This document shows, in pieces, positions 46,796 through 60,014 of a DNA stretch of 64,000 nt. This DNA is from Candidatus Streptomyces philanthi (GTDB lineage Bacteria > Actinomycetota > Actinomycetes > Streptomycetales > Streptomycetaceae). The stretch spans positions 1,178,001-1,242,000 of the forward strand of contig CP073042.1 of NCBI GenBank assembly GCA_018114805.1. The letters are read 5' to 3'. Numbering within the stretch: the first letter of the stretch is position 1; the number at the start of each line of letters is the position of its first letter. The notes beneath the pieces were generated by a model. The model did no database searches. It had not been told where the DNA came from and saw only the letters and a list, made by a program, of their open reading frames with translations. Made by a program: the position numbers and the translations under genes.

Positions 46796-49570
46796 GAGGC
46801 ATCCGCCTTCTTGACCTCGACCGTGAAGCTGACCTCGGTGTGGCCCAGGTGGTTGCTGGCGGTGAGGGTGTACTTGTTGGGGCCGAACGTGGCGGTGGGC
46901 GCGGTCTTCACCGTGATCTCCCCCGTGTCGCCGTTGAGGTGCAGGAAGTCCGGAAGCGTGCCGCTGGTGACCTGGTAGGTGACGGGCTGACCGCCGTACC
47001 CGAGTCCGGGCGAGAAGGGGACGGATTCCGAGCTCACGTAGAGGTGAATGTCGGCCATGGTCAGCGCGCCGGGGGCGTGGCCGGCCATGGTCAGGGTCCA
47101 TTCGGTCTTGTCGTCGTCGGTCAGCTTGGGCGTCGAGCCGCCGACGAGCGAGAGGTAGCCCTTGGCCCCGGAGGGCGAGACCTTCTTCTTGGCGTCGGGG
47201 TAGACCGGCTGGAGGCTGAGCTTGAGGGACTTCAGGTTGTCGTCCTCGTCGAGCACAGCGTCGCCGTTGACGGTCGCCCACCACCACTGGGTTGCGATGT
47301 CGGCGTTGGGCTTGTAGTCCGTGACCTCGTCGGCGAAGCGGACGTCCCCGTTGGTGAAGACGCTGAGGTACTGCTCGATCGGCGCCTTTCCGTCCTTGCG
47401 GTCGATGTCGGTGTAGAAGCGGGTCAGCCTCTCGCCGTTGGTCTTCGAGAACCAGACGCTGGCGGGGGTGTTGTCGGCAGCTCCGGTGCCGAGCGTGCTG
47501 TTCGACGCGGCGGTCAGGCATGTGCTGCCAACGCTGAGCCGGCTGCCCTGCAGGCTCACACCGCCCTGGCTCTTGTCGTTGTAGGCGACCGCGTAGTCGA
47601 TCGCGGCGGCGTGGGAGGGGAGGGCGAAGCCCGCTTCCTTCGCCTCGTGGTTGAGGAACTCCTCGAACGGGTTCGGCGGGTCCTTCTTGATGAACAGCTC
47701 GTAGATCAGGAAGCCCAGACCCACCAGGGCGCAGATGACGGCGAGGACCTCAGCCGTGCTGATGGCCAACGCGATGGCGCCCACCTCGATCCCGGCGAAG
47801 GTGACGACCCACCCCCCGACGATGGCGAACAACGCCAGCGCCCCGCTGGCGACCATGAGGGAGTTCATGGCGACCTGCGCGGTGTCACCCCCCTCGGTCA
47901 GCGCCTTGATCGAGAAGTACAGGCTGACGATGACAAAGAGCGCCCCGAAGGCGCTGGCCACGAACTTGGTGAGGTTGGGCCCCATGAACTTGGCGAGCAG
48001 CGACGCCTCCTCGGCGGCCTCCGCACCCCCGGCGGCCGCCAGGCCATGGGTTCCGGTGCTGCCGAGCCAGCAGGCCAGGCGGCTGCCGAGTTTGCTCACG
48101 GCCTTGTTCAGCGCCTCGGACTCGATACCGAAGGCGGCCTTGCCGAGGGCCGCCATCCGCTGCCACCCCGTCAGGCCACTGGTGCTGAACACCGAGTAGA
48201 ACTGCACCCCACGCACGATGACCGGGGTCACCAGCTCCGTGCCCATCCGTACCGCGTTGAAGATGACCTGCGCGCTCTGGTTGGCGTTGAGCTTGTCCCA
48301 CGACTTGAACGCCACGCACAGGTTCCACACGGTCAGCGCGGTGATACCGCCGACGACCAGGACGCTCAGAACCTTGGCGACGGCCTTGAACTTGGGGTCC
48401 GTCATGAACTTCGGGAAAATGTTGTCGGCGAACTCCCTCGTGAGCTCGCCCAGGGGCGGCGCGATGCTTCCGGCGGTCGACAGGACCTCCAGCGCCTTCT
48501 GGAGCGTATGGGCCTTCGCCTCCTCCTCAAGCAGCGCCTTGAGCAGTTGCACCTGCTCGCGCAGTTTGGTGTTGTTCTTGTTGCTCTCGATGAACTGGTT
48601 CAGGTAGTCGATGATCAGGTCATAGGTGACCTGCGCACCCGACGGGGACAGCAACTGTGGCAGGGCGAAGGTGACCTGCAACGTCCGGTACATCTCGAAG
48701 TACTTCTTGGCGAAGTACCCGGACGGGTCAAGCGCGTCGAGCAGCGCCGCGTTCTGCTGCGCCATCCGCGGCAGCTTGCTGTTGTCCGCACCGGGGTTGT
48801 CGATCGCGCTCTGCAGGAACGCCCACGAGGAGGGGTGGGTGAGCTGGGAGTAGATGACGAAGGCCCAGTAGCGCTTGTTGTCCTTCGCGTACTGCCCGAC
48901 CTGCTTCATGTTCGCGATCAGCTTCTCCCGGATGTCCGCGTCGAGAGCGGCGGAGTCGTCCAGGTCCTTCAGCCAGGCGTTCACCCGGTGATCGATGATA
49001 TTCTTCTGGTCGTCGGTGTTCTTGGCCTGGTCGTCCAGGAACGCCTTGGTGTCCGGGTTCTTGTCCTGCCAGGCGTGGGAGAACAGGGTCCTGGTATGGA
49101 CCTGGTAGACGGGGGAGAACGCCACCTCGCTGCTCAGCCAGGTGGCGGCGCGGACGGTGTTGAGCTTGCGGAGGTACGCGTCGTCGGTCTGGGCCATCTC
49201 CTGGACCAGGACGGCGGTCGAGAGGCTCTCGTACCACTTCCGGCTGGGCTTGCCGTCCACGTCGGTGCCCAGGACGTCGGCGAGGTATCCCTGCGCCTGG
49301 GGCTGCTTGACCGTCGGGTACAGCTTCTTCACACAGGTCGCTGCCGACGCAGCTCAGCATGAGCGTGTTGAGGTCCTCCCGGACCTTCTCCTGCACCGCG
49401 TCGATGAGCTTGTTGTCCGCGCCCCTGCGGTACAACGACATGTTACGGAGCGTCTTGGGGTCCAGCGCGTCGTAGTAGGTCAAGGTCACCGACGGCACCA
49501 CGGAGGACGCCGGCGCGGGGTAGCGCGACTGGTTGTCGGACAGGTACGCCGCCAGGTGCGAGGCAGTCAT
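46792..49570 (-). pseudogene. Large unknown protein with membrane helices and C-terminal Ig-like domain, one frameshift
   Basis: ATG 49570 (MTASHLAAYLSDNQSRYPAP) overlaps the stop of the preceding gene. The product is about 925 residues. The first half is a helical, Lys/Asp/Asn-rich soluble region. Four hydrophobic segments follow: AKVLSVLVVGGITALTVWNL (about 48375-48300), FVASAFGALFVIVSLYFSI (about 47965-47905), MVASGALALFAIVGGWVV, and AEVLAVICALVGLGFLIYEL (to about 47690). The last 90 residues look like a cadherin/Ig-type beta sandwich (YQVTSGTLPDFLHLNGDTGE, then ITVKTAPTATFGPNKYTLTA). A frame change at about 49335 follows LMLSCVGSDLC. No family is recognised. Helical body, hydrophobic hairpins and a beta tail are reminiscent of pore-forming toxins, which is inference only. 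Confidence 0.7.
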
Positions 49571-50685
49571 GCGCCGGGCGGAACAGACCGTCCGGGCCCG
49601 ACGCCGTCGACCCCCGGGGGGTTGAACTCGAGAGTGCCGCTCGGTGGCAGTCCCGTCGCCTCGCAGACGGCTTCGGGCAGGTCGGACCAGACCAGGTTCC
49701 TGGCCCGGACGGCGGCCTGCTCGACCACCTGGCCATCGAGGTACAGCGCGCCGTCGAAGATCCTGATCACCGCGGACGGCCGCTCGCCACCGCCCGCCAG
49801 GCTGTAGTAACCGTTGACCTCGGGGCTCGCGTACTCGCCCCGCAACCCGTACACGACGCCCTTCCGGTCGGGCGCGCCCACCAGGATGGCGCCCTCCGCC
49901 CGGTCCAGGGACGACGGCAGGGCGACGGCGAGCCGGTACGGGAACACCGGCTGGTCCTCGGAGCAGCCCGGGGGCATCGGAACGCCGCCACCAAGCGTGA
50001 AGTCCAGGTTCCAGGTGAGGCGCCCCTCGTCGTCCTGCTCGATCTTGACGCTCGACGAGTACTCGGCGCCCTTCGTGCCCAGGTTCCACTTGCCGTCGGC
50101 TCAGCGCAGATCGGTGTACGTGAACCCGGAGGTGTCCTGCTCGGTCGGATCGCCCGCCGTGTCGTAGGTGAACTGGAACCGCAGGACGTTCCCGCCCCAG
50201 GCCGCCTTCTTCCACGCCTCGGAGGAGGCGTCCCAGGCGAGGCCGACGACCCGTTCGCCGTCGAGTTTCGTCCGCGCGCCCGCGTCCTTGGCCACCTCGC
50301 ACACGAAGGCGGTCCGGTACTGCGTGTAGATGCCGACCTCGGCGCCCACCTCGCCCATGAGCCCGGCGCCGGACCGGTGGCCGGGAGGAAGCCAAAGACG
50401 CCCGCCGCCGTACGCGCCGTGCCAGGTCACCACCCGCTCGAACTCGTCGACCGACCAGGCGTCGCGTGCTAGCGGCACGCGGTCGAGGAACAGCAGCTCA
50501 GCGGCCCGGTCGTTCGGCGTCGGACGCAGCAGCGTCAACGTCCGGCGGCGCCCCGTCCTTCGGCTCCTCCCCGGGCCGGCTGTCCACGGTGATCTCGTAG
50601 GTCAACGCGTTCGGCCAGTCCCAGGCGTGCCGGGGTCCGCGTCGGTTGCTGCCTGCGCGCCAGACTCCTGCTGGGCGACGGTCAT
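49567..50685 (-). pseudogene. Unknown protein, first gene of the coupled operon, with frameshift and in-frame TGA
   Basis: ATG 50685 starts MTVAQQESGAQAATDADP, six bases after AAGGAG. The protein (about 370 residues) is beta-rich and soluble: NALTYEITVDSRPGEEPKDG, then LTLLRPTPNDRAAELLFLDR, VVTWHGAYGGGRLWLPPGHR and GNVLRFQFTYDTAGDPTEQD. A shift lies near 50545. At 50101-50103 a TGA follows FTYTDLR, but the same frame continues with good protein character (ADGKWNLGTKGAEYSSSVKI, then EQDDEGRLTWNLDFTLGG) to 49567, so I treat both parts as one gene. The stop overlaps the next start (ATGA). No domain is recognised. Confidence 0.6.
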
Positions 50686-51315
50686 GGGGAACTCCTTGCG
50701 TTCGCTGAACGTCGCGGTCCCAGCACCCGGCCCACGCGGGGCCGGGCTGCTCACCGCGGCTGTGATGGACGGACCGTGTCGCCGTGACCGGCGTCGGCGG
50801 ACGAGGCGGGCAGGAGTGGACGCACCAGTACCCCGTGTCGTGTCCGCGTTGATCGCGCGGCAGCGTCGCGGAAGGTGGGCGCCGATCAGGCGTCACACGC
50901 CGGTCTGGCGGTCTTCAGCGGGGACAGGTGCGTATGGCTTTCGGGCCTTTCGCGCCGCCGGCTCCGCCAGACGGGGCGACCACACGACCGTCGATACCCG
51001 ATGCGGCGAGGGCGAATGCGACTGACTGCCCGGTTCCCCTGAACGGTCCCGCACCGTAGGCCCGACGGCCCATACGCGTCTCCTCCCGAAGCCGAGGGCG
51101 TCGACGGCGATACGGGCGACGCCCGCGGGGACCGCCTACCGCCCTCGGTGCGTCCAGTGTCGTGACCGGGCCGGCCGCGGGGCAGGGAGTGCGAGGGTCA
51201 CGGGGTGGTGCGCTGGCCGGGCCCGCACGCCCGCGCGTGCGCGACCGGAGTGGCCCGCCGCGGCACCCGAGTTCACCCCGTCCCCAACCGCCCGCGCCCC
51301 GGCCCGCCGCCCCCC
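50686..51315. other. Intergenic region
   Basis: About 630 bp between the start of the unknown operon and the end of the lysR gene. Frames on both strands are Arg/Pro/Gly-rich and have no ribosome sites. The part next to 50700 must contain the operon promoter. I see no gene here. Confidence 0.5.
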
Positions 51316-52248
51316 TCACTGCGCTCGGTCGCCCGCCAGCACCGCCGCGTCGCCCAGGTCGGCCGTCCGCAGGTACTCGAGGAGCACCCGGCGCAGCTCG
51401 CGGGCGGCGCGGGGCGGGGCCACGTCCTTGCGGTGGGCGACCGCGATGGTGCGGGTCATGGTCGTGCCGGCGAAGGGGGTGATGCGCAGGCCGGAGCGGG
51501 CCGCCACCATGCCGGGCACGACGGCGACGCCCAGGCCCGCGCGGACGAAGCCGAGCACGGCGTCCATCTCGCCGCCCTCCACGGTCAGGGTGGGCTCGAA
51601 GGAGGCCGCGCGGCAGGCGGCCGTCGTGAACTCGCGCAGGTCGTAGCCGCGCCGGAACATCGCGAGCGGCTTGCCGCGCAGGTCCGCGACGCGTATCCGG
51701 GGGCGGGCGCCGGCCGGTGGCAGGGAGCTGGGCGAGGAGACGACAACCAGTTCCTCGTACAGCAGCTCGGTGGTGGCCAGGGCCGGGCCCTGGCTGGGCT
51801 GCGGGCTGATGATCAGCGCGAGGTCCAGTTCGCCGGCGCCGAGCGTGCGCACTAGGTCCTGCGAGCCGTCCTCGTCCACGAGCAGGTCCACGCCGGGGAA
51901 CTCGTCGTGGAAGCGGCGCAGCACGTCGGGGACCAGGCTCGCGCACAGGCTGGGTGGGGCGCCGAGGCGCACCCGGCCGCGGCGCAGTTGCGCCACCTCC
52001 TGCACTTCGCGGCGGGCGGTCTCGGCGTCGGCGAGGATCTGGCGGGCCAGCGGCAGCAGCGCGGCGCCGGCGTCGGTGAGGGTGATGTTGCCGCGGGCCC
52101 GGTAGAAGAGGTCGGCGCCCAGTTCCCGTTCCAGGGTCCGGATCTGTTGCGAGAGGGAGGGCTGTGCCACGTGCAGCGCTTCGGCGGCCCGCGTGAAGTG
52201 CCGCAGATCGGCTACGGCCGCGAAATAGCGAAGCTGTTGTAGCTGCAT
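51316..52248 (-). CDS. LysR-family transcriptional regulator
   Basis: A 310-residue regulator. The N-terminal winged helix is [20 protein letters not shown], then [20 protein letters not shown]. The C-terminal periplasmic-binding-like effector domain ([20 protein letters not shown] onward) senses an unknown small molecule. The start is ATG 52248, the standard MxLxQLRYF beginning; the ATG 60 bases upstream gives an atypical extension. It is divergent from sdhCAB with an 84-bp gap. This arrangement suggests it regulates that succinate dehydrogenase/fumarate reductase operon. It is intact. Confidence 0.92.
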   Translation of the reverse strand: MQLQQLRYFAAVADLRHFTRAAEALHVAQPSLSQQIRTLERELGADLFYRARGNITLTDAGAALLPLARQILADAETARREVQEVAQLRRGRVRLGAPPSLCASLVPDVLRRFHDEFPGVDLLVDEDGSQDLVRTLGAGELDLALIISPQPSQGPALATTELLYEELVVVSSPSSLPPAGARPRIRVADLRGKPLAMFRRGYDLREFTTAACRAASFEPTLTVEGGEMDAVLGFVRAGLGVAVVPGMVAARSGLRITPFAGTTMTRTIAVAHRKDVAPPRAARELRRVLLEYLRTADLGDAAVLAGDRAQ

Positions 52249-52332
52249 GCTCGGATGATAGTCGGACGCTATGGAAACAAGCTCCTTCATGTCTTGGACT
52301 GATGGCACGGAGTGTCTCTAGCGTCGTGTGCC

Positions 52333-53037
52333 ATGGCACTGGCGACCCGGACGCCCCGTCCCCCTTCCCTCATCGGCTCCGTATGGCGGTCGACCGTCGG
52401 CAAGAAGACGATCATGGCCGTCTCGGGCCTGATCATGCTCGGCTACCTCGTCTCACACCTCTTCGGCAACCTCAAGGTCTTCTTCGGTGCCGACGACTTC
52501 AACGGCTACGCGCACTGGCTGCGCACCATCGGCGAACCGATCCTGCACCACGGCTGGTTCCTGTGGATCGTGCGGCCGGTGCTGCTGGCCGCCGTGATCC
52601 TGCACGGCGTCACCGCGTACCAGCTCAGCCGCCGCGACCTGGCCGCGCGCCCGCAGAAGTACGCGCACCAGCGCAAGGAGCAGTCCTACGCGACGCGCAC
52701 CATGCGCTGGGGCGGGGTGATCCTAACCCTGTTCATCATCTGGCACATCCTCGACCTCACGACGCTGACCGTGAACGAGCGGGCCGAGGAGGGCCACCCG
52801 TACGAGAACCTCGTGGCCTCCTTCAGCACCTGGTACGGCAACACGATCTACATCACCGCGATGATCGCCGTCGGGTTGCACATCCGGCACGGGCTGTGGA
52901 GCGCCGCGCAGACGCTCGGCGTGGCCAGCGCCCGCCGCACCCGGGCCCTCAAGATCGCGTCGAACGGCCTGGCGCTGGTGATGAGCTGCGGCTTCATCTC
53001 CATCCCGGTGAGCGTGATGCTCGGATTGGTGGACTGA
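52333..53037 (+). CDS. sdhC: Succinate dehydrogenase cytochrome b558 subunit
   Basis: A 234-residue membrane anchor starting [20 protein letters not shown]. It has five hydrophobic helices ([98 protein letters not shown]). Heme-ligand-type histidines are found in [21 protein letters not shown] and GLHIRHG. It anchors the complex and passes electrons to or from menaquinone, as in the Bacillus-type SdhC family. ATG 53040 of sdhA follows two bases after its stop. It is intact. Confidence 0.92.
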   Translation: MALATRTPRPPSLIGSVWRSTVGKKTIMAVSGLIMLGYLVSHLFGNLKVFFGADDFNGYAHWLRTIGEPILHHGWFLWIVRPVLLAAVILHGVTAYQLSRRDLAARPQKYAHQRKEQSYATRTMRWGGVILTLFIIWHILDLTTLTVNERAEEGHPYENLVASFSTWYGNTIYITAMIAVGLHIRHGLWSAAQTLGVASARRTRALKIASNGLALVMSCGFISIPVSVMLGLVD

Positions 53038-53039
53038 TC

Positions 53040-55069
<2,030 letters not shown>

Positions 55070-55073
<4 letters not shown>

Positions 55074-55828
55074 GGCTCACCCTGCGCATCTGGCGCCAGA
55101 CAGGCCCCGACGAGCCGGGGGCCATGACCACCTACGAGGTGGACGGCATCAGCGAGGACATGTCGTTCCTCGAAATGCTCGACCACCTCAACGAGGAGCT
55201 GATCCTCGGCGGTGACGAGCCGGTCGCCTTCGACCAGGACTGCCGCGAGGGCATCTGCGGCGCGTGCGGCATGGTCATCAACGGCCAGGCGCACGGCCCG
55301 GAGCGCACCACCACCTGCCAGTTGCACATGCGGCACTTCAACGACGGCGACACCATCGACATCGAGCCCTGGCGGGCCTCGGCGTTCCCGGTCGTCAAGG
55401 ACCTGGTGGTGGACCGCTCGGCGTTCGACCGGATCATCAGCTCCGGCGGCTTCATCTCGGCCCCCACCGGCAGCGCCCCCGACGCGCACGCGACGCCGGT
55501 GCCCAAGGCCGCCGCCGACCTCGCCTTCGAGAACGCCGAGTGCATCGGCTGCGGCGCGTGCGTGGCGGCCTGCCCGAACGGCTCGGCGATGCTGTTCACC
55601 TCGGCGAAGGTGGTCCACCTCAACGTCCTGCCACAGGGCGCCCCGGAGCGCGAGAGCCGGGTGCTCGACATGGTCGGCACGATGGACGCGGAGGGCTTCG
55701 GCGGCTGCACCAACACCGGCGAGTGCGCCACGGCCTGCCCGAAGGGCATCCCGCTGCCGACGATCGCGGCGATGAACCGCGAGTACCTGCGCGCCACGGT
55801 CAAGGGCGGCAAGCGCCGCACCGGCTGA
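55070..55828 (+). CDS. sdhB: Succinate dehydrogenase iron-sulfur subunit
   Basis: A 252-residue electron-transfer subunit starting [20 protein letters not shown]. The plant-type [2Fe-2S] ligands are in [15 protein letters not shown] with a fourth Cys in [11 protein letters not shown]. The [4Fe-4S] and [3Fe-4S] ligands are in [17 protein letters not shown] and [17 protein letters not shown]. It links SdhA to the cytochrome b subunit. The start overlaps the sdhA stop (ATGA). A terminator follows at 55936. It is intact. Confidence 0.95.
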
Positions 55829-55935
55829 CCCCCGGGCCGGCCCCCGGCCCCGTACGACCGAACCACCCCCGCCGCCACCGTCGCGGCGACCGGAGAACGT
55901 GGGCGGCCGCTGCGGGCGAGGCACGGGCCCCCACG

Positions 55936-55968
55936 CGGCCCGGGGTCACGGGTACTGACCCCGGGCCG
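55936..55968 (+). terminator. Terminator of sdhCAB
   Basis: A 13-bp perfect stem (CGGCCCGGGGTCA at 55936-55948, its complement at 55956-55968) with a 7-base loop, followed by TTTCC. It lies 108 bp after the sdhB stop. Confidence 0.7.
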
Positions 55969-56067
55969 TTTCCGTACGCGGCCCGGCAGCCGGGGGGTGC
56001 CCCGTAGAACCCATACAGCCGGTAAAAAGAAGAAGCCCCCACCGCCCCGGCCTGCCACGCTGCCCCC

Positions 56068-56558
56068 ATGGACGCGGTGAACCAAGACGGCGAGGACCTG
56101 GGTACCCGGCACTCCGACGGGCTCCGAGTGGGGCGTGCGGCCCCGTTCGACTGGGCCGCGTTGGCCGACATCGACTCCGTCGCGGCGGCGGGCGACCGGC
56201 GCGACGGGACAGCATCCGGCGCTGGTGCGCCGACGGCACGGTGCTGGTGGCGCGGGACGCCGCCAGGCCGCTGGGTTACGCCGTGCTGGAGTACGGCTTC
56301 TTCGGGCAGGGCTTCGTCACCCTGCTGATGGCCGCCCCCGATGCCCGCCGACGCGGCGTCGGAGCGCGTCTCCTCACGGCCGTCGAAGCCGCGTGCGCGA
56401 CGGAGAAGCTGTTCACCTCGACCAATGCCTCCAACCACCCCATGCAACTCCTGCTGCGCGGCGCCGGCTGGCTGCCGGCCGGTCTGCTGTACGGCCTCGA
56501 CGAGGGAGACCCCGAACTCTTCTACCGCAGCTCGGGACCAAAGCTCGGGGACGCGTGA
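56068..56558 (+). pseudogene. GNAT-family acetyltransferase, frameshifted
   Basis: The N-terminal part is MDAVNQDGEDLGTRHSDGLR, then FDWAALADIDSVAAAGDRRD. The rest lies in another frame after about 56205: RRWCADGTVLVARDAARPLG, YAVLEYGFFGQGFVTLLMAA, DARRRGVGARLLTAVEAACA (the acetyl-CoA loop RRRGVGARLL) and PMQLLLRGAGWLPAGL. Total length is about 163 residues, as expected for a single GNAT domain. One base has been gained or lost in the GGCGCGACGGGACAGC stretch. The substrate is unknown. Confidence 0.75.
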
Positions 56559-56611
56559 CAGCTCCGAAGGCCCCGCCTCCCACGGCTGGGGGCGGAGCCT
56601 CGGAGCAGAGC

Positions 56612-56940
56612 TCAGGACGTGCGGGGGTCAGCCTCGATGATCCTCGCGTTGAGGTCGCACCACACCGTTGACGTGCCCCCCGAGGAGGCCCAGTTACCGT
56701 AGTGCCAGTACCGGTACGGCTTGGCTTCCCGTGTCTCGCACTGATGGCCAGGAAGAACGACGCACCGGTGCAACTGATGCGCGCTCCCTTGTGGCCGCCG
56801 CTGCCGTCGATGTACTCCGCGCGGCTGGGGCAGATGAGCGTCGGGGTGTCGTCCGAGGCCGGCGCCGCGAGGCCGAGCAACCCCGCACCGGCCAGGGTGA
56901 GAGATGCGGTGACGGCTGCGACCCGAGAACTAATAGGCAT
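56612..56940 (-). pseudogene. Small secreted protein, frameshifted
   Basis: ATG 56940 gives a signal peptide, MPISSRVAAVTASLTLAGAG, then a short mature part with cysteines (DTPTLICPSRAEYIDGSGG, then KGARISCTGASFF). The continuation in another frame is CETREAKPYRYWHYGNWASS and then TVWCDLNARIIEADPRTS, ending at 56612. The likely mature product is about 80 residues with four cysteines (two disulfides). I do not recognise the family. The frame break is near 56745. Confidence 0.6.
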
Positions 56941-57212
56941 GCGGTTCCGCTCTGTTGACACGTTGGGTGACGCGTTGGGTGGCACATTGCGTGTACGACG
57001 AAAGGAAGCTAACCGCCCTGGTGGCGGTTGGGTAGTGCCCCTGTCGGGAGTGGCCGAGTTACGGGCGACACGCCACGGGAATCGGCTCAATGCGGCCAGC
57101 TCACGCCGCGGTCCTGCCCAGCGGACTGGCCCGACCGGGGGCCGTGCGGAGGGACCGGCTACTCCGGAGGGCCGCAACACGACCCACCCCTCGGGCGCCC
57201 CGCACCACACGC

Positions 57213-59491
57213 TCACTCCCGCCGTCGCGCCCGGTTCTTGCCACCCGGGCCGCGGGAGAAGGCGCCCGCCAGTTCGTCCAGCGCGTCCACCGGCAGTTCG
57301 GCGCAGCGCACCGGGAGCGCGTCGGTGCCCTCCCGGCTCCGCCAGGCGTCCAACGCGGCGTGCACCGACGCCCAGTCTAGCGGCTGCCGCGCGCGGACCG
57401 CGTCGGCGGCGTCCGGCAGCGCGACCCGCAGCGCCGCCGCGAACTCCTCGGCTGAGGGCGACGCGGGCGCGCTCCGGTCCGGCGGGTGGGCCTCCAGGAG
57501 CATGGTGACCCGCCCCATCGTGGACAGCGCCGTCTGGGCGGCGCCCGCCGAGCGGCGCGAGATGCCCCGGTGGCGTACGGGCTCCGCCTGTGCTCGGGCC
57601 TCGCTCTGTTCCCAGGCCAGCCGGGCCGCGCGAGCGTCGAGGAGCGCGTCGCGTACGTGGCGGGGCCGGCGTTCCAGCGGGTGGGCGTGGCCGCCGAAGA
57701 CGGCCACCGCGTACCGGCCGTTGGCCTGCAGCCAGTCCGCGAGCCGGTCGCGTAGCTTCGGCGTCTCCCAGGCCGGGAACAGCGCGTACGCGGCCATCGC
57801 GAGCAACCCGCCGAGCAGCGTGAGCCCCACCCGGTCCTGCACCGTCTGCGACCAACCCTCCCCCGCGATGCCCAGCCTCCCCCGCGATGCCCAGCAGGAA
57901 GACGACGTACGCGCTGATGCACGCCGAGGCGACGGTGAAGCCGGTGCGCATCAGCAGGTACATCAGCCCCACGCACACCACCGCGAGGCCCGCGCTCACC
58001 CACTCGCCGGGGCGGGCGAGCGCCATCACCGTGCCGCCGAGCGCCACCGCGACCAGCGCGCCGGCGAACCGGGCGACGCCGCGCGCGTACGTCTGCCCGA
58101 AGTCGGGCCGCATCACCATCACCGACACCATGGGCGCCCAGTAGCCGTGGCCGAGCGGCAACAGCGAGCCGAGCCAGGTAGCCGGCGCAGGCGACGGCTG
58201 CCAGCCGCATGGCGTGCCGGAGTACGGGCGATCCCCAGCGCAGCTCGCGGTGGAGCGCGCGCAGCGCGAGGGGTACGAGGCGGGGCACGGTGGGCCGCAG
58301 CAGCGCGTGCTGGGCAACGGCGGCCTGGGCGACGGGCTGCCCGGGGGCCTGCTCGACGGAACGGTCGGCCTCCTGCCCGACCGGCTGGCCGGCGGTCCGC
58401 TCGCCGGGCCGGTCGGCCTCCTGGTCGGCCGGCCGGGCGGCGGTCGTACGCCCCGCCGAGGACGCGGCGGGGGGTGGCGCGGGGTGGGCCGGTGCGACGG
58501 TTTCCAGCGGCTCGTCGGCCGACTCCACCACCTCCGCCAGCAGCGCCATCAGCCGCAGCGCGGAGCGGCGGGCCGCGCCGTGCAGCATGGGCCCCGACGC
58601 CGGCACCTCAAGGACGGCCATCGCCTCGGCCGGCAGCCGCACCGGCCTGCCCCAGCGGATCGCGTGCGCGACCGCGTCCAGCACCGTGCCCACGGCCTGG
58701 AGCAGGTCGCGCGCCCGCTCGCGTTCGGGCCCGGCGGCCGGGGCGCCCACCACCGGGTGGGCGAGCGAGGCGAGTACGGGGCGGATCCGCTCGGCCAGCG
58801 CCTGGTAGCCGCGGAGCTGGCGCGGCCTGCGCCGGGCCTGGCGCGGCGTCATGGACGCGGCGTGCCGGGCGTCCATGAGGGGTTGCGGGTCGAACGGCGC
58901 CACCGGGTCCTCGCGCAGCCGGCGCGCGAAGTCGGCCTCGGCGGCAAACGCGTCGGCCAGCGCGTCGCGCTGCGCGCCCCACGGCGGGATCGGTACGAGC
59001 ACGATGAGCGCGGCCTGTACGAGACCGCCGAAGGCGATGAGCGCGGCGTGGTGCACGGCGCCGAGTACCGAGGTCGGCAGCGTGACCGTGACCAGCATGA
59101 CGGCCACCATCTAGGTGGCCACAAGCCCCGAGACCGGCCCCACGGCCCAGGCCATGCCGGCCAGCAGCGACCACGCGCCGAGCAGGATGACGAAGGCGAG
59201 CGGGTGCGCGGCAGCCACGTACCCGAGGAACGTACTGACCGCGAGGCCGCCCGCCGCGGCGAGCGCGAGCACCGGGCGGGGCCGCCAACTGCATTGGAAG
59301 GTGGCGACGCCGGAGGCGAACGCCCCGAACGCGGAGGCCACCGCCAACGGCGGCGACCCCAGCCACAGGATCAGCCCGATGACGATCGCGACCCCGCACG
59401 CACCCCGCAGCGCGACCAGCGGCTCAAGTCTGGTGCGTTCGAAGGTCAGTCCGGTGCGGGCGGTCTCCTTGAGTGCGCGCAACCAGGTCAT
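57213..59491 (-). pseudogene. FUSC-family membrane protein (aromatic acid exporter-like), broken
   Basis: ATG 59491 starts MTWLRALKETARTGLTFERT. Two hydrophobic bundles of about six helices each are present: VAIVIGLILWLGSPPLAVAS, AFVILLGAWSLLAGMAWAVG and MLVTVTLPTSVLGAVHHAAL, then in the second half LGHGYWAPMVSVMVMRPDFG and FAGALVAVALGGTVMALARP. They are separated and followed by large cytoplasmic helical regions, as in FUSC/AaeB-like transporters. There is an in-frame TAG at 59111-59113 after GPVSGLVAT, frame changes near 58175, and a 19-bp tandem duplication at 57857-57894 that shifts the frame between GIAG and EGWSQTVQDRVGLTLLGG. Reconstructed length is about 750 residues. Confidence 0.8.
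57857..57894. repeat. 19-bp perfect tandem duplication in FUSC gene
   Basis: The unit CCTCCCCCGCGATGCCCAG occurs twice head-to-tail (57857-57875, 57876-57894). Because 19 is not a multiple of three, the extra copy breaks the frame of the membrane protein gene. Confidence 0.95.
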
Positions 59492-59814
59492 ACGGCGAGA
59501 ATACGGCGCCGATCATGACAAACGCGTGGGGCTCACGGGGCGCCTGGGCGGCGGGCTAGCCGGGACCACGCCTCGCGCGGGCCGGGCCGGGCCGGCCCGG
59601 GCTGGTTTGGTCTGGAGCGAGCGGGCGGAGCGTTGCGCCCCGTGCGTGCGGCCTCTGTCCTCGCAGCGACCGCGAGTCGCGAAGTACGCGGGCGGGACGG
59701 GCAACCGCGCGTGGTGCGGGGCGTGCGTGTTGGTCGCTACGGTGGGGGCTGGCCGCCGGGCGCCCCGAGACTTGGCGTGTTGAGGGGGAAGCGCGGGATG
59801 TGCGTTATGTCGCG

Positions 59815-59872
59815 ATCGCAAGAAGTTGCAGAAAACCGGGTGTGCCCGCGCTAAACCCACAGGTCAATCGCT
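59815..59872 (+). promoter_or_regulatory. CRISPR leader (array 2)
   Basis: The sequence AAGTTGCAGAAAACCGGG onward to CACAGGTCAATCGCTCTGG matches the region upstream of the repeats near 3360 (minus strand) along its whole length. It has the A-rich patch typical of leaders and lies directly before the first repeat. Confidence 0.6.
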
Positions 59873-59962
59873 CTGGTTCCCCGCGCGCGGGGATGGCCCC
59901 GGCCCGTAGGGCTCCTTTGTGGCGATGATGGGCTGGTCCCCGCGCGCGGGGCTCCACGAGAC
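59873..59962 (+). CRISPR. Two-repeat type I-E CRISPR remnant
   Basis: Repeat 1 reads TGGTTCCCCGCGCGCGGGGA and on into TGGCCCC (about 59874-59900). Repeat 2 reads CTGGTCCCCGCGCGCGGGGC and on (about 59933-59960). The palindromic cores CCCCGCGCGCGGGG lie at 59879-59892 and 59938-59951, 59 bp apart. One spacer, starting GGCCCGTAGGGCTCC, separates them. No cas genes are nearby. Together with 3271-3360 this shows two orphan arrays of one repeat family, on opposite strands near opposite ends of the window. The rest of the 59492-60014 gap holds no gene. Confidence 0.7.
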
Positions 59963-60014
59963 AGGGTGGCCCACCACGGAGGCGAGCCACCCGCCTGAAG
60001 CGCGCCGCAGGCGA

